Source of the DNA: Membranipora membranacea
Lineage: Eukaryota; Bryozoa; Gymnolaemata; Cheilostomatida; Membraniporidae
Reading direction: 5' to 3'
Length of the DNA stretch: 64,000 bases
Assembly (NCBI GenBank): GCA_914767715.1
Contig: OU612067.1
Coordinates: 7,566,001-7,630,000, forward strand
Shown piece after piece: positions 13,201-25,837 of the stretch (within the stretch, counting starts at the first letter, position 1; each line of letters opens with the position of its first letter). A program made the translations under genes and the position numbers. The notes beneath the pieces were generated by a model. The model was not told where the DNA came from. It searched no databases and saw only the letters and a program-made list of their open reading frames with translations.

Positions 13201-16200
13201 ATGATTTCACACCAAACAGGTTGTCCTGGCTGACTCGAGTCAGTAAGAGGACGTCTAGCCTGTCCAGGTGACGGGTGAATTCCCAGAAGCACGATCGCCG
13301 ACCATACCTAACAGAAATAGTGTTATTGTCATGTAAATATCAAAGATCAAATACTGAAAAACATGTTGTTAGTACACACCAACTGTCAGTGGTTGGGCAA
13401 TTCTGTTTCTCACTATAAATCAATTGAAAAATCACTTGCCTTCTCATAGTCAAGTCCCCTACATACTTTAATTCATGCATTAACTCATAAATTCATTCTT
13501 TTTTCCCTCACTTTCTTTTTTTCTGGCACTATTTTGAAAATAATCTACTATTGAAATGATAAAGACTGCCAATAAAGGTTTAAGAAAAATAAACGCCACA
13601 GTTATTTGACTCAAAATTGTTGTGTAAATCTCTGCTTACCCTCCATCGATGAGCATATTAAATCCATGTACACCAAACACAGCACAATCTCCGTGAGCTC
13701 CAGGGAATATGTAGAGTGTTGGTTTAGTGAAGCGGATGTTACCCACAACATTACTGCCTTCTAACAACTGACTGGGATGTAACACCTAAAAGAATACAAA
13801 ATATACCAAGGTTACAAAGTTTTATAAAAGAAAGAGAATTACAAATTTATCAAAGAGGTAAAGGATGGCTTACTTTATGCAAAGTCCCGACTAATCTCTG
13901 TTTTACAGATTGGCAGGCTACGCCAGATTTATTATCAGTAGTAATAATGACAATGTGTTCTGCCATTGAGTGTTCACTTCCTGAAACCAACCCTATAAGA
14001 TGGCAGCACAGGCAGCACAATCGGGAACTGATGATAAACTTAGTGTGGATGATGTACCAGGGTGTTACAAGGAAATATAACATTAGTATCACATCAAACC
14101 TTCGAAGATGGCATCACTGACAGCACATATTTATTGACACTCTTGGGCCATTCACTGTAGTGGCAGCTCTTTGTGTTTTCATTCAGAACTTAATTAATGA
14201 TTTTATAGTTGAGGAATATAGGTCATCATCACATAGATGTCAGCACAGTTTATTGCATTTTGATAGATGAGGATGATGATAAGATTAGGAATACATGTTT
14301 TTTTCTGACTCTGCGATGACAGCGCAGTGCACAGGGGACAGTCTCTTGTGTACAATTACTCCAAAACTTGGTCACCAAGTAAAGAGTATCTGCACTGAAA
14401 CCCATGCAGTCAAGTTCTCTCAATTTCAAAGTGCACTCCAGCCCACGATCCCACAGGGGATGTTAAAAAACTCAGTCAAATGACCTGTGAATAATTTGAA
14501 ATATTTTCAAAAGATGAGATGATGATACATATTGATGATGACCCGAGTTACTTGGCTATTGATCATATTGTGACAGTCACAGACCTAGCTGTCAGTATAC
14601 CCCTGAGATTACATATTAGAGAGACCAGGCTTGTCTGCAGCAGTCATCCATATGCCCAATTATATCCTCCGCAAATACCTCGCAAATACCTCGTCAGCAA
14701 GAAAGCTGACAGCTGATGACCTAATTGTTGAGCCTCTGGTAGAAGCAGGAAAATGAGAGTCAGATTCAGGAGAGAAAGATGCATATGTATCCAACGGACA
14801 CACTAGTTTAAGGAAGAAAGCAGTGAATATAGCAGTAGAATTTGGACCCTAGCTCAAGGCAACTACCATTTATAATTGTAGCTGTATGTATAAGCAGGAA
14901 AGGAGTATGAAATCCCTGCATGATATCGTAGCAAGCTGACAAATATTTTCAGTCTTTGGACAATGCATTTATGTGGAGTTGCTTCACCCGAACCCATTGT
15001 GATTTCAGGAAGACAAGCATTACCGCATTTTATATTTGAACTGATGAATGTATGTAAAGAACATAACAACATAACTTCAGAATGTTTGAGATGAAATAAG
15101 AGGAAAGCATTTAAAAGGAGACAACTTCGGAATAAAGATTTGGTTGACTTTGCTGAATGGTGAAGAAGCTCACGAAATACGATATTATAGATCTTTTTCT
15201 AGGTCACAAAGTCAGCGATCTCGCATTCTCTTTGATGATTATGGACTGATGCACTTTTGAGGCATCATGGTGTAAACATAGACACACTTCAGACACACTT
15301 TAATTTGATCAATATCCCTGATGCCCTGTGTTTGCTGCCATATACATCCAAGATACACCCCTTGGAACGAGCCAATCAAAATACTCTATCAGGGCACCCC
15401 TATCCAAAATAGCCAATCGGAAAGCAGCCGATAACCAAATGGTACTGGGGGAAAAGTTGGCAGTTGAATTAACAAAGTATCAAGTATTGATAGTAATTAG
15501 CGCTCAAGTGAGAGGGGTTCATGTTATTCAGGCCAATTAGATATATTATTACGCTGACATCTGGAACCATAGAATCACTGTAATCATGCTTCACTGGGCC
15601 ACGTGTACAAGCTACTAATGCTAATTTTACATTCAACATGTTTGTAAAACAAAATATTAAATTGGGCCACCTCATTGGGATGATTAATTTGTGAAAGCGT
15701 ATTATTATTCATTAAAAAGTAGCAGCTTTCAGTCCAATGCTTGCTTATGGCCGGAAATTATAATCTCGTCATTGAGAAATTTATAATTGAAAACAATAAT
15801 GTAAAAAACTTGATAAAGCGAGGGGCGTTTAATCACAATTCCCCACAGCGACTTTACCAGGTAACCCTTATTATGCGCTTTTACATCAGCTTCTCCATGC
15901 GTGAGATAGACATTGATTTTTTTCTAAATTCAGGTTGAAGACCGATTTTCTGTACTATTCATCACGCAACGCCGGCCGGCTTCCTAGCGCCGCCGGTGAC
16001 CTACTTGGTGATAGATTATATCAATGTGGTATATTGTGTAAATTTAGTTATTGGTCAATAACAGGCTGACTCTGCAGTATGATTTCAGCGACAGCATGAA
16101 CATTGAGGGGATAAATTATAATTGTGATCGCGGATCAGCGTGCCTCTGGCATAACAATGAAATTATCTCGCCAAAGCTCTACTAGGAATCTAGTAAATGT

Positions 16201-19200
16201 CTATTCCAAGCCAAAATGTTGCTAAAATTAAGCCGAGAAAAAGCCAACAGCCAGTCTAGTCCAAGTGCAAAAATCTCTGTTAGCATTGGGAGAGCTTTAT
16301 AGAAAGAAAAGCGCTTTGTTTATATTTTACTCGTTATTACAGGGAAGTATGCGTAATTGGTTTTCAAACAATGCTCCGGCATGTGCTCCTATGTTTTGTT
16401 AGACCAGCACAGTTGGTTTTGCTTGTTTGTATTATTAACTAAGAACTAGTTTAGTGTGTGATTGATCCGAGAGCAAACATAGATAAGGTAGCTAAGCCTC
16501 CTCCTCTGCAGCTAAACTTGGCAGCGGCAACAGCATCTCGGATATTCAATTTTTGTAGAGGGCTAACCCTACATACCTTTGAATTATATAACGATATACA
16601 TCATTTAACTGGCATGTTATTTATATCAGTCTATTACAATGTACTCTGTAGGAGGCAGGCGTAGGTAAGCAGCTCACAAAAGTGAGAACGATAAGCAGTG
16701 AAAGTTCAGAGTCGAGTCATCATCCACATATGAAATCTCAGGTCACAGTTACGTTATTGTGGACATATAAAATCTCCTCGTCTAACCCCTGGTTCTTTTG
16801 TTAGAACACACACCTCAGAGACAGACAGGGCTCTACTACCAGAGTTATTAAGCCCTGAGGTGGGAATATCCACCCCCAAGGCTATCAATAAACTTTGCTG
16901 AGACAAAGAGCCCCAGGCTGTTTGTTTACATATTTGAAAGTTGTTTCTTTCCTCTTGGGAGGTTTGAGGACTAAAATTAGGACCGACGCATTGTCCGTTT
17001 CATACGATAAGATACAGTTGAGTGTTTAGGCTTCGTTCAGTTCAGAAAACGCTGCATCAAGATGAATTAACTATAGAAGTTTATGACCAACTTTAGCCAA
17101 TAATGAGAACAATATCAGGAACAAGATCGGAACAGACAGACAAGAAAAAACTCGGAGATTAACAGATACTTATCTATGTCTGCGATCTTTGTATGTGTCC
17201 ACTAAGGACAATCGACAGTGTTCAACTCTCACTGTGTTCATATTTTCAAATGTTTACCAGACCATTATTGATTAATTTGAATTCAACTTTCAGACATTTC
17301 CCTTAGGATATTATAGTGTTCATTGTATGAGTGCAGGTTTAGGGATTCCCAGACAGGTTTTTTTCACGTGTAGCCCTAGAACAGCCACCGAGTCTTATTC
17401 TGTCAGAACATTGCCCCACCCCCAGACAGCATTACAAGTAACAAATACTGCAGTTGTATCATTTCAAAACACAACAAATTCACGCATGGTTTCGTTCCAA
17501 GCAATCTTTTGAGTTTTGATGCGACTTCCAGCCACCGTCTAAACTTACTTTGATGAAGCAGGATAGATAAGTGGAGAACTGGACTATAGATGACTGGTCG
17601 GTGATCTTCTTCTCGGGGTTGACTGAGACCTTCAGACTCTGTCCCACCACTGACTTATCTATCTTCTCTTGTACCCAGTGTCCACACGCAGTACCACAGT
17701 GTATACTCAGTGTACAATCTGACAATCAAACAATGTTATATATTTATTGACAATATAGAACAGTATTATTAATAGTTTCTGGAACCTTGTTATATTTGAA
17801 GATGGGTGACAATCATATCTCTATATTGGGTAGGCTATACGTCGGAGTATACAAGGATGGCAAGGGACGTGGGGGTCTGTTCTTCCTCAAAATCGTTTGG
17901 CAACATCAATACCAGAAACAACTGTTATGTTATATAGCAGCATGAAAAAACAATACATTATAAAAAAATAAGTGAATATAGGAGTCGGCAGTTGGCAGGG
18001 GCAAGCAGCTCACAAAGCTGAGTTGTCTCATAGTGGCAGCATCAGTCCATAAGTACTAACTCACTGTTAGCTGCCGCCTTATATATAATTATACAGTCAG
18101 ACAGCTGAGCGTTAATCCAATATCAAGTTGATCTGAAGCCTGTGTTGGTTATCATCTTACAGTGGCAGTCAATATACATCAAGTATCATGAAATATTGAT
18201 CACCACTTTCTCATGCGTTTCTAAGTCTAGACCAAACAATTCACTTCTTCACACAAAGTTTCCGGAGGTTTTGTGTACACTGGTATATCTTATCTAGGGT
18301 GCTAAAAGACTCCATCAAATGTGTTTGCACATTTTATTTGATACTTTTACTTATTAATGCAGTAAGCAAGATGTATTTAGGCTGTTTCCGGTATGGCAGC
18401 ACCCTATACAAGGCCATCTCCGAGTGACATCACGACTCAAGGACTTTTATAAACAGGATAATAGTTGTGGCATTTGAAGGAGCCATGAAATATCTAGTTA
18501 AGTGACTAAGATCTGAGGTTGACCTCCCTATTGAATGTCTTACAGCAATTAACCCTCACCACAACTAAACTTTTGACCCTGATGCTTAATCTCTTATAAG
18601 CAAACAGCAAGGAAGGGCAATGATATATTTTTACTGTGTTTTGAGAAAAACTCAAATCCACTGAAGTGAACTGCAAAAAGTTTAGTGCTTTTGTCCGTAA
18701 CTGCAGTGTTTACCATGAGCGCTAGACATTTACTACATGTGCTGCTACACCTGTGTCTGAATAGTATACCAGGTCATAATCTGGTATCTCATTCAGTCAC
18801 AGGTGTAGCAGCACATGTAGTAAATGTCACGTAACAATTGAGAGACCATGGTCAGGATTTGGCATTACGCCGTGTAAGTTTAGCAACTTCTTTTGTACTC
18901 CACAAGCCACCTTGTCTAGTATTACCTTTTTGTTCCTTGAGAGCTAGCTCGACATCGGGCTGTTTGAAGATGGAGGTCAGATCAGCGAATGAGAATGTCC
19001 CATCCTGTAGTACCCAATCTCCTGTCCCTGTGAAACTATAACCTGAAATAGAGCGCAGTGTGATGTGTGTCAGTTTAAGTTTATGAGTGTGAAGTTAATT
19101 CAACTTCAGATCATATCAGACAATTTTCAGCAGATTCAGGATTGATAGGAAGGATTAGCTGGCAATAATGGCTATCGTGAAGTTGTTGATAGTTGTTAGC

Positions 19201-22200
19201 TACAACCACAACACAAGTTCAGAGCTTTCTTTCAGACGTAGACTGACAAATGACAATAGGTTACCTCTTTACGTTGAGTCTATCCTGCCAGCTACCATGC
19301 ATCCATTATCTAGCATACATTATCCATTTGGATAGATCAACAAATACATTGATTAAAACAATTAGATTTTATAACAGTGGTACTTTTCGTCATTTCTGCC
19401 TGTGGAACATGTTTATCTCTTATCTGGCAGACAGCTATCCCATGATGCACTGGCAATCTATAAATTTCATTCCAGTTTCCAAAGGAATGATGCATAGTGA
19501 TGGCTTCAGTAGTACTAACCAGCGAAGATGATGTGTTTATGTTTAGTAGGAGGCAGAAGAAGTACTCGGATACCCTCAGCTAAAGTCTCTCTTCTGGGAT
19601 TAACTATCACCTCCAACTGAAACTCCTCTGATCCATGCTTCACTATATGCTCTCCTGAAAATAACAAAAAGCAACAAACTATATAGATATGAAAAAAAAA
19701 AGAATTTGACAAGACTGTTTTGTGCGAGTAGAGATACTCAACGTACTCTCAACAGTTGAGGGCTTGTTAGTTTTCGCCTTTTCACTTTCACTGTTATCTG
19801 TTGTGAGAGATATAAATCTATTAAAAAAAATGGATTCACCAGACTTAGTATCCTATCGCACAGAGGCTCACCATTGGCAATATTTTATCTAATAATCACC
19901 TTTTTCCAGGAAAACCTCATAAAAAAACAATTTTATATCACAGCTACAGGTGTAAGTGGCATTACCAACATGTAAAAATAATGGAAGGATTAATTTGAGT
20001 TTTGGTTTTTTCTGTGTGATTAGAATCATATTATTGTAGATTTAATGTAGCATTAAGATGTTTTCCTTATAGACAACCTTGAGGGATCACAATCCCCATA
20101 GTCTTGTAGTATAAACTCAAGGAAAGTAACGATTTAGTTATAGATATAAATAATAATAATTTATCTGGAGTTTGGACTTGTACAGAAAGCGAGAGAAGGA
20201 GAGATAGGCTGCAGACTAAATCTATCGATTAACGATAATACGAAATATAGCAGCAAGGTTGATTGCGTGTCAATTGATCCAATTATATAACATGGCAGCC
20301 TAACATGGTTATTTGAAGATTAAAGTCTCTAAACGAGATTAATTAAGACGAAAACAACATGCAGACAACTTGAGAAGACAGCCGGTGTGCGAAGCAGCAA
20401 ATCGCTGTTCACTCGAATTTCCTTGGCTGCCTAAACAAAGAAAGTTTGAATGGAATTTATCGAAATTTCAAATGAAATAGCTGCTGACAGTCTGAGAGTC
20501 ATTCACAATGGACAAAGCCAGGTCACAATCAATACCTGAATAATAAATGGAGGCGTGTTAAATTTAAAGGCAGCGGCGCGGAGGTCACTAATCCAGTTAG
20601 GGTCAACAGTGACTTTTTAGGTGTACAGTGATTGATTTTTGTACTTTTCATTAGACAGTGCTTCCTTTTCATGCATTGAGTTCGATTTTTAAATTATTCA
20701 TTGCACTGTAACATGAACAAGTACACAAACTACTTTTATCCATGCATGAAGATAAGTAATCCATCAATCATTGAGAGGGAAAGTCAAAAGTGCTGCCAGG
20801 CAGATGTGTTATTAATTATGTCTGTTACATCATCCATGTATTTGTTATAAATTATCACTAGTATTAATTACACAATAATATCCCATCACTCTTAGTGCTG
20901 ATGATTTAAACATCAGACTCTGCAATCAGTACACCTACCACTGTGAGCTTACAGTACTTACAGTACACCTACCACTGCGAGCTTACAGTACGTCATGTTA
21001 TGTGCTGACTCAGAGAGAGGAATTATCTCTTCGCTGCCAGTCTTGATACGTGGAGGCGGAAGTTGCATCACAATGAGTATTTTATCAGACTGGCTGCAAA
21101 ATATGCTCGACCTTAAAATTTTACAAAATACTCATTTTTCTTTAGATGAGTGACCAAGAACTCAATGCTATTAGTTGCACTATTTGGATGTCCTAGGAAG
21201 TTTGTTATTGATATGATCTCTACTTAAAAGGAGTTAAGTAAGCCGGGCAGCCCCATTCTGCTTTGCATTTGACTTATAAAATACAGTGATGAGAGTCGGC
21301 TAACATCTCAGCTCGGGCACCGGCTCATAACAGGACAAACTACAGGAAAACAAAACCTGAATATGCCTTAATTTCACTGCGATTAATCCTGTCACTCTTG
21401 ACAACTGGAGCTCGAGCTCAAGATCTGACAGATAGAGATGACTGATGTGTAAAAGTGCTAGAAGTAGAGATTAATGAGAGATACTCAATCGTATTATTTG
21501 TTTTACCACCTCAGAGGTGATCATAATACAGAGCACTGAGCATAGCTCAGCTATAAATGGCTACACGGCTACATCCTGATGCGCCTTTAATTGTGAGATT
21601 CTTTGCTCAGTGTTCTTGTAATAAAAAATCCATTTCTGATCATTACTGTTTGCTTGATGTCTCAGTTTCATCATGAAACCTCAAACAAAGAGACTTCTCT
21701 CAACTCAAATCCCCTGAGTAGTATCAATCTACATACATAAACAGCCTCTGAGCTATAATGTACTTTTCATGCCAGAGCCGATCTGTGAGACAGGCTGCTT
21801 TTTTTTACATTAATTGGTGTTGAGCTGGATGCAGAAATTATGATCATCATGGACAGCTGTCTCCTGATACCAACTGAAGCCATGATTGCGGCTTGCTTTG
21901 TCTTGTCAGATTTATCATACATTCAATGTGTATCCAATGAACTAAATAGTTCATTGGTGTATCGGTGTTGCCATTTTATAGTTTGCATCAGAACTTTTAA
22001 GCAGGTGCCGTAATCAGCAAAACAAAAAGTTTCGTATAGAAAGAAACTTCATTCTGAATCTCAAAACCATATTATAAAAAAAAGACAAATTGCAATTGTA
22101 ATGTAACCACCTTTCATCATAACCTATAAAAATGGGCGAAAAACAAAATCAATTTTCCCATGCATTATTCACCATGAGACCCACATACTTGGGGCAATAT

Positions 22201-24803
22201 ATACAAGTATGGTAGCACCTGTGCACTTAAGTCGCATTATTTCAAAAACTGAAAACGCCGCATGAAAGAATGGAGTATTTTCATCAGTGCTAGAAAAAAT
22301 TGCATATGGGACATCAAAAACTATTCCTATAGTTTTCAAACTATGTCACCAAATATATCACATAATGCAACTTTATCGGCGTCTACTAGAAATGACAGCT
22401 GCGTTTAAATTTCAACGCATACTAAGATAGTCGAGATGAGATACTTACCGTTAGCACCAGCTACTCCTACTGGCGTCTCATTGGCTACAGCTAACAGCTC
22501 AGTATTCAGGTCACAACCACAGCTCTCGCTATCCCAGGAAGAAAATCCTACAAATACAGAACGAAATCAATTACTTGAGTTAATGGTGGTACCAGACCAG
22601 ACGCTGTTACATGAGTATGATGTTGATACAAGGAGTCTGTGGTGGTACCAGCGCACCGCTGCTGACCTTGTGTGTGACCTTGTGGTACACCCACTCATCG
22701 AAATACGCTAACTCCTGAGAATAGAGAAAGTCTGTTATGTAACAGAAACAATGATACACATTTATAGCCTTAGGTTGTCACCTGACACTTAACATCAAAG
22801 ACTCGCCCCTCAGTATTCAACCCTCCATTACACAAAGAAAGCTATATGGCCCTTGGTCATTCATAAGCTTAGTACACTATAATACATGGTTAGGTAGGCA
22901 GACGGAGCGGACTAAACATAGAGGGGGATGGGAGGTTAGACTCAAACTGACTGACCAACCGAACAATGGACAAAAGACATAAGGTTGTAAATTCTTCAGC
23001 TGCCATTAAGATTATTACTCAGACAAACAAAGATGGCTATCTCAAAGCAATCTGATTTCACAATATTGATCTATAATGTGATCATTAGGCTCTGACATCT
23101 GTTGGTCGGTTATTTAGAATATTAATTAGCCTGCTGTCAGGAGGCTTACAGCTCATCTATGTATACATGTGTATCTAGTCTGATGCAGTGCTGTAGCAGC
23201 CTTTTCTCTCTACAGCACAGTCACTGTAAGCTGAAGATTCCCTCCCGAGGGATCAAATATCCTGTCTGCGCATATGACTGCTTCATCGATGCTTGAACCT
23301 GCTTACACATCAATACCAGAGGCCTACTAATGTTTATCAGCTAGGCAAGAAAACTGGCTATCGAGAACAGTGACAATTACCGGTACTGGATAATGACAAA
23401 ATTAAATTCTCACTATTCCTGGTAAATATCCAAACACCGACAACAGACAACAAAGTGTGCACTGATTAAAAAACCATGGCAATAAATTTTCCTCAAGAGT
23501 CTCTAGGAATTAACCTGGATAAGCTGATTGAAGTGTTTAGAAAAGATAGAATCCTTGGTTCTTTGCTAATCCATCAGATCAAATGAAGAGTATATCAAAC
23601 CAATGAAGGGAGTTCATTGATCAAACAGACAACAACCCTTGAGCAATTCCTTCTTGCCCGATTTGCCACCTAAACCAATCCTCTAGGTTAAACAAGCATT
23701 ACCAGGATGTAGCATGTGAAGATACAGTTTGACATATTTATTTAACTCTGACACTGTCAACCATTTGCAACAGCATGACCGAGTGACGAGAACTCATTTT
23801 TTCTGCACAAAAACAATAGTAGCAAACCTGACCCCTACAGTGATTATCTATGACCCAGGAACTAGCTCATTGGGTGGATTCCTACTAGGCTTATGTAAAG
23901 TACCTCAACAGAAGGAGAAGCAATCTAAATTACCATGGTAATTAATATTTTATGTCCAACGCTTCAAAACAGATTATCCCCAACCACATGATTCTTACAA
24001 TGACATTGAAGCGGGTGATAAGTAGACGAAAAACATCAAATTTATGGAGCCAGCAATCTTTAACCCTACTCGGCTGAAATCTATCAAACAGAACGTAGCC
24101 AAATTTAGTGAGGATTACCAAATTTGATGGGAAGGGGTATCAAAAATACCTTTTGGTATTTCTGAACGTTCAACCCTGATAAACTTAACATAATATTCAT
24201 TCAGGATATTTGGAACTTTGTTCTACTGAACGATCAAGTGTCAATTGATATTATGCTAGCATAGGTGGGAATTCAGTTTACCATCCAGATAATCTGACAA
24301 CATTGTTGCGCATACATTCATATGTGTTGTGTGTGACCAGGACTTAGATGATGCGGTGACATACATTTACATAGATGGTTGATCGATATCAGAGAGAGAG
24401 ACAGTGTGGAGTGAGCAGGTCTTCTGAACAACAACTCAATTTATAACAGAGAGACAATGGCACACCACTCAATTTTGAATTGCTCAGGTAAATCTGACGC
24501 ATTTGCGCGATAAGCAGAAACCAAGTAACCCTCAGAAATTACAAGTTAAATAATTGAGTGCGAGGTGCTTTTTTTCAAAAGCTCAAAAACATGTGTGAAA
24601 ATAAAATAATGATTGCACAAACTGGGCCAACAGCTTTAAATAGGCTTACCCTGGGTTATTCTCTCTAAAATTGCATCCTTGTGTTCTTCAGATGTGGGTT
24701 CACCAATAACCACAAGAGCAGCACTGCCAAACATCTCTTCAGCGTACAGTTCCTGTCTGATCAATGGTGAACTTCTTTTCTCCTCTTCTTTTCCCAGCTC
24801 CAT
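401..24803 (-). CDS. MAP1/futsch-family microtubule-associated protein, 27 exons, complete
   Basis: Homologue of vertebrate MAP1A/B/S and fly futsch, proteins that bind and stabilise microtubules in the cytoplasm, mostly of neurons. Exons (minus strand, first to last): 24803-24650, 22547-22449, 19654-19520, 19042-18926, 17718-17549, 13785-13640, 13307-13063, 11760-11568, 11090-10904, 10648-10463, 10132-9974, 9798-8866, 8599-8305, 8097-7723, 7453-7266, 6569-6389, 5761-5499, 5271-5130, 4728-4192, 3651-3448, 3071-2896, 2649-2472, 2323-2133, 1720-1516, 1291-1198, 997-843, 498-401. All phases match and sum to 6006 nt (2001 aa). Family-diagnostic stretches are the YGRRSCFWEFTRHLDRLD segment, MYVLNPTKES, RVLYPGSAPQ and, near the end, YVDLAYVPHHGE, IIPTYDTD and a final AYRLEF. 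The start is the ATG at 24803, directly before the conserved VVIGEPTSEEH strand. Exon boundaries were read by eye; the family call is firm, individual acidic exons less so. Confidence 0.9.
1516..3071 (-). other. Lys/Ala/Pro-rich basic segment of MAP1 (exons 21-24)
   Basis: Exons 3071-2896, 2649-2472, 2323-2133 and 1720-1516 encode a strongly basic low-complexity segment full of AKP, KKPA and SAAKP repeats, after an FDPLREWGEP sequence in exon 21. It directly precedes the light-chain domain. Basic K/P/A-rich segments of this kind contact the acidic tubulin surface in several structural MAPs, so this is the most likely microtubule-binding part. That function is inferred from composition only. 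Confidence 0.6.
4256..4285 (-). other. PAM2-like PABP-binding motif in MAP1 exon 19
   Basis: The codons read LNPLAAPFVP. This fits the PAM2 pattern L-N-P-x-A-x-x-F-V-P, which binds the MLLE domain of cytoplasmic poly(A)-binding protein and is found in Paip1/2 and ataxin-2. The core L, N, A, F and P positions and their spacing are all present. The usual acidic residue before F is a proline. It sits in an acidic, probably disordered region, the usual context for PAM2. Confidence 0.5.
5939..6306. mobile_element. piggyBac-like MITE, copy 1 (MAP1 intron)
   Basis: A 368-bp non-coding element between MAP1 exons 16 and 17, homologous end to end with 28233-28598. Its left end is AGATCAACCAAGG after a TTAA. 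Its right end is the inverted form GGTTGCCCT, followed by TTAT, a degraded TTAA. The more diverged ends suggest an older insertion than the second copy. Confidence 0.75.
6815..7202. mobile_element. MITE with 24-bp inverted ends and TTA duplications (PIF/Harbinger-like)
   Basis: A 388-bp element in the intron between MAP1 exons 15 and 16. Its ends are AGCTGCGTTTACATTAGGCC and the near-perfect inverse, flanked by TTA at 6812-6814 and 7203-7205. A three-base TWA target duplication is typical of PIF/Harbinger elements. The interior is rich in AGACGG and GTCTGA subrepeats in both orientations. There is no real ORF. Confidence 0.75.
9179..9720 (-). repeat. 30-nt coding minisatellite (ATPEP decapeptides) in MAP1 exon 12
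   Basis: About nineteen copies of a 30-nt unit encode the decapeptide pattern ATPEPTxERE, with E-Q, K-R and P-T variants. A five-unit block (variants QTM, TIE, TVK, TAE, PAV/PAM) is repeated in the same order twice, so a 150-nt higher-order duplication lies on top of the basic period. The period is a multiple of three, so length changes keep the frame. The product is an alternating acidic, basic and proline segment. The opposite strand has a long open frame (GSGVASLS repeats) only because of this repeat. Confidence 0.9.
18725..18828. repeat. Foldback (hairpin) element in a MAP1 intron
   Basis: Inverted repeat with a perfect 31-nt outer arm (18725-18755 with 18798-18828, starting GACATTTACTACATGTGCTG) and an imperfect inner stem. 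It leaves a loop of only a few bases and lies about 100 nt downstream of the exon 4 donor. It looks like a small foldback insertion. Confidence 0.8.
20927..20990. repeat. Short tandem duplication, 34-nt period
   Basis: Two copies of a 30-nt sequence starting CAGTACACCTACCACTG, separated by CTTA and with one mismatch. It lies in a MAP1 intron. No function is evident. Confidence 0.8.
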
Positions 24804-24811
24804 ATTCAAAA

Positions 24812-24849
24812 TGACGTCACATGCCGCTATAAATTAGATTTGTTATTGG
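24812..24849 (-). promoter_or_regulatory. Probable MAP1 promoter elements: CRE and CCAAT box
   Basis: The full palindromic CRE octamer TGACGTCA lies at 24812-24819, nine bases upstream of the proposed ATG on the minus strand. An inverted CCAAT pentamer (ATTGG on the plus strand) is at 24845-24849. Their position around the first exon suggests transcription starts close to the ATG. No TATA box is clear. Confidence 0.35.
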
Positions 24850-25837
24850 TTAGTTCATAATTTAGCTCCTCCCACTGACCCGGCTTTGATAAATCCCAAA
24901 TTGGTAGAGGGTTGTGTGCACTCCAATGTAAGAGCAGATAATTCAGTGTCTGAGAATGTAAATGAAAAGTTTGTAGCCGGTCGAATTGGGCAGTTTTGAA
25001 CAAACTCCCCATCTTATGGATCATATGGAACTTCCCATCTATATACCGATGCGAACAGAATGTCACTCTCTTCTACTCATATCTAGTGTCTATCATTTTT
25101 GTGAGATGATTCAGACGATAATTAGTCGTTCCTGCATACTTGATTGAGCCACCAAAATTAAGGAATTTGTCTCTATACCAAGTTAGTGAACTTGCTCACT
25201 GCTAATGTAAGTTAAAACCCTCATTGAGACATATGTTGAGGCTGAAACTGCTGCTTACAATCACATTTCCAGAATCATAAAACAGCAAATTGTGGTCTTT
25301 GCTATATGAGGGGGGGGGTACAGCCAATGATGTGAAGTCGGGCCTACAAACACAGATGAATGGTCAAGGAAACTACCAGCCTATATCCTTCTATGTTATA
25401 TATATATATATACACAACATGTATTGTGTCTCCGATAGTTTAACATAACAAAAAAAGAAGATGTAAAGGAGGCCACAGTCAACAGTAGTTATAATACACC
25501 AAGTTAGGCCCAAAAAGGTTCAGGCATTGGATGGTCAAACAGTCATCATAAACATAAAACTGCTATTCTTCTAATTGAGATTAGAAAACAATGTTTGCCA
25601 TTCCGTGAAAAATCATTTGATATGACTCATTATTCTGAGGAAAATATAGAGATTAGCAGCATGGCAATCTTACTTGCACCAATGGATAGCGCGAAGATGA
25701 CACACTGAGTGAATAAAAAGTGGTAAGTAAGTGTGATTAGACAAAATTAGAATTAGCCTCATCGATTCCTCAGCTAACTGATAAAATGATACATGAACTG
25801 CTATATATAAACATTAAAGAAATTATACAAAAACCAA
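24850..25837. other. Intergenic spacer between FAM124-like gene and MAP1
   Basis: About 1 kb between the stop of the FAM124-like gene (25838) and the MAP1 promoter region. It is A+T rich with a short TA run near 25400 and an eight-to-nine-base G run near 25310. Presumably it holds the 3' end of one gene and upstream control sequence of the other. I see no gene. Confidence 0.6.

Larger units (their letters stand above)
11091..24649. other. Large MAP1 introns without recognised genes
   Basis: The long introns are 11761-13062, 13786-17548, 17719-18925, 19655-22448 and 22548-24649. Apart from the hairpin and short repeats listed separately I see no coding exons in them. Open frames here (for example 11198-11500, 19250-19531 and 23729-23941) lack splice context and protein-like composition. 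Confidence 0.6.
10904..24803 (-). other. MAP1 heavy-chain N-terminal conserved region (exons 1-9)
   Basis: Exons 1-9 encode about 480 residues that follow the conserved N-terminus of MAP1 proteins. Exon 1 has AALVVIGEPTSEEH, matching the LLVVVGEIVTEEH strand of MAP1B. Exon 2 has GFSSWDSES. Exon 4 has GDWVLQDGTFSFADL. Exon 6 has LYIFPGAHGDCAVFGVHGFN followed by MLIDGG, and exon 7 YGRRSCFWEF. This is the degenerate metallo-beta-lactamase-like fold of MAP1, which is not known to be catalytic. The introns here are the largest of the gene. Confidence 0.88.
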
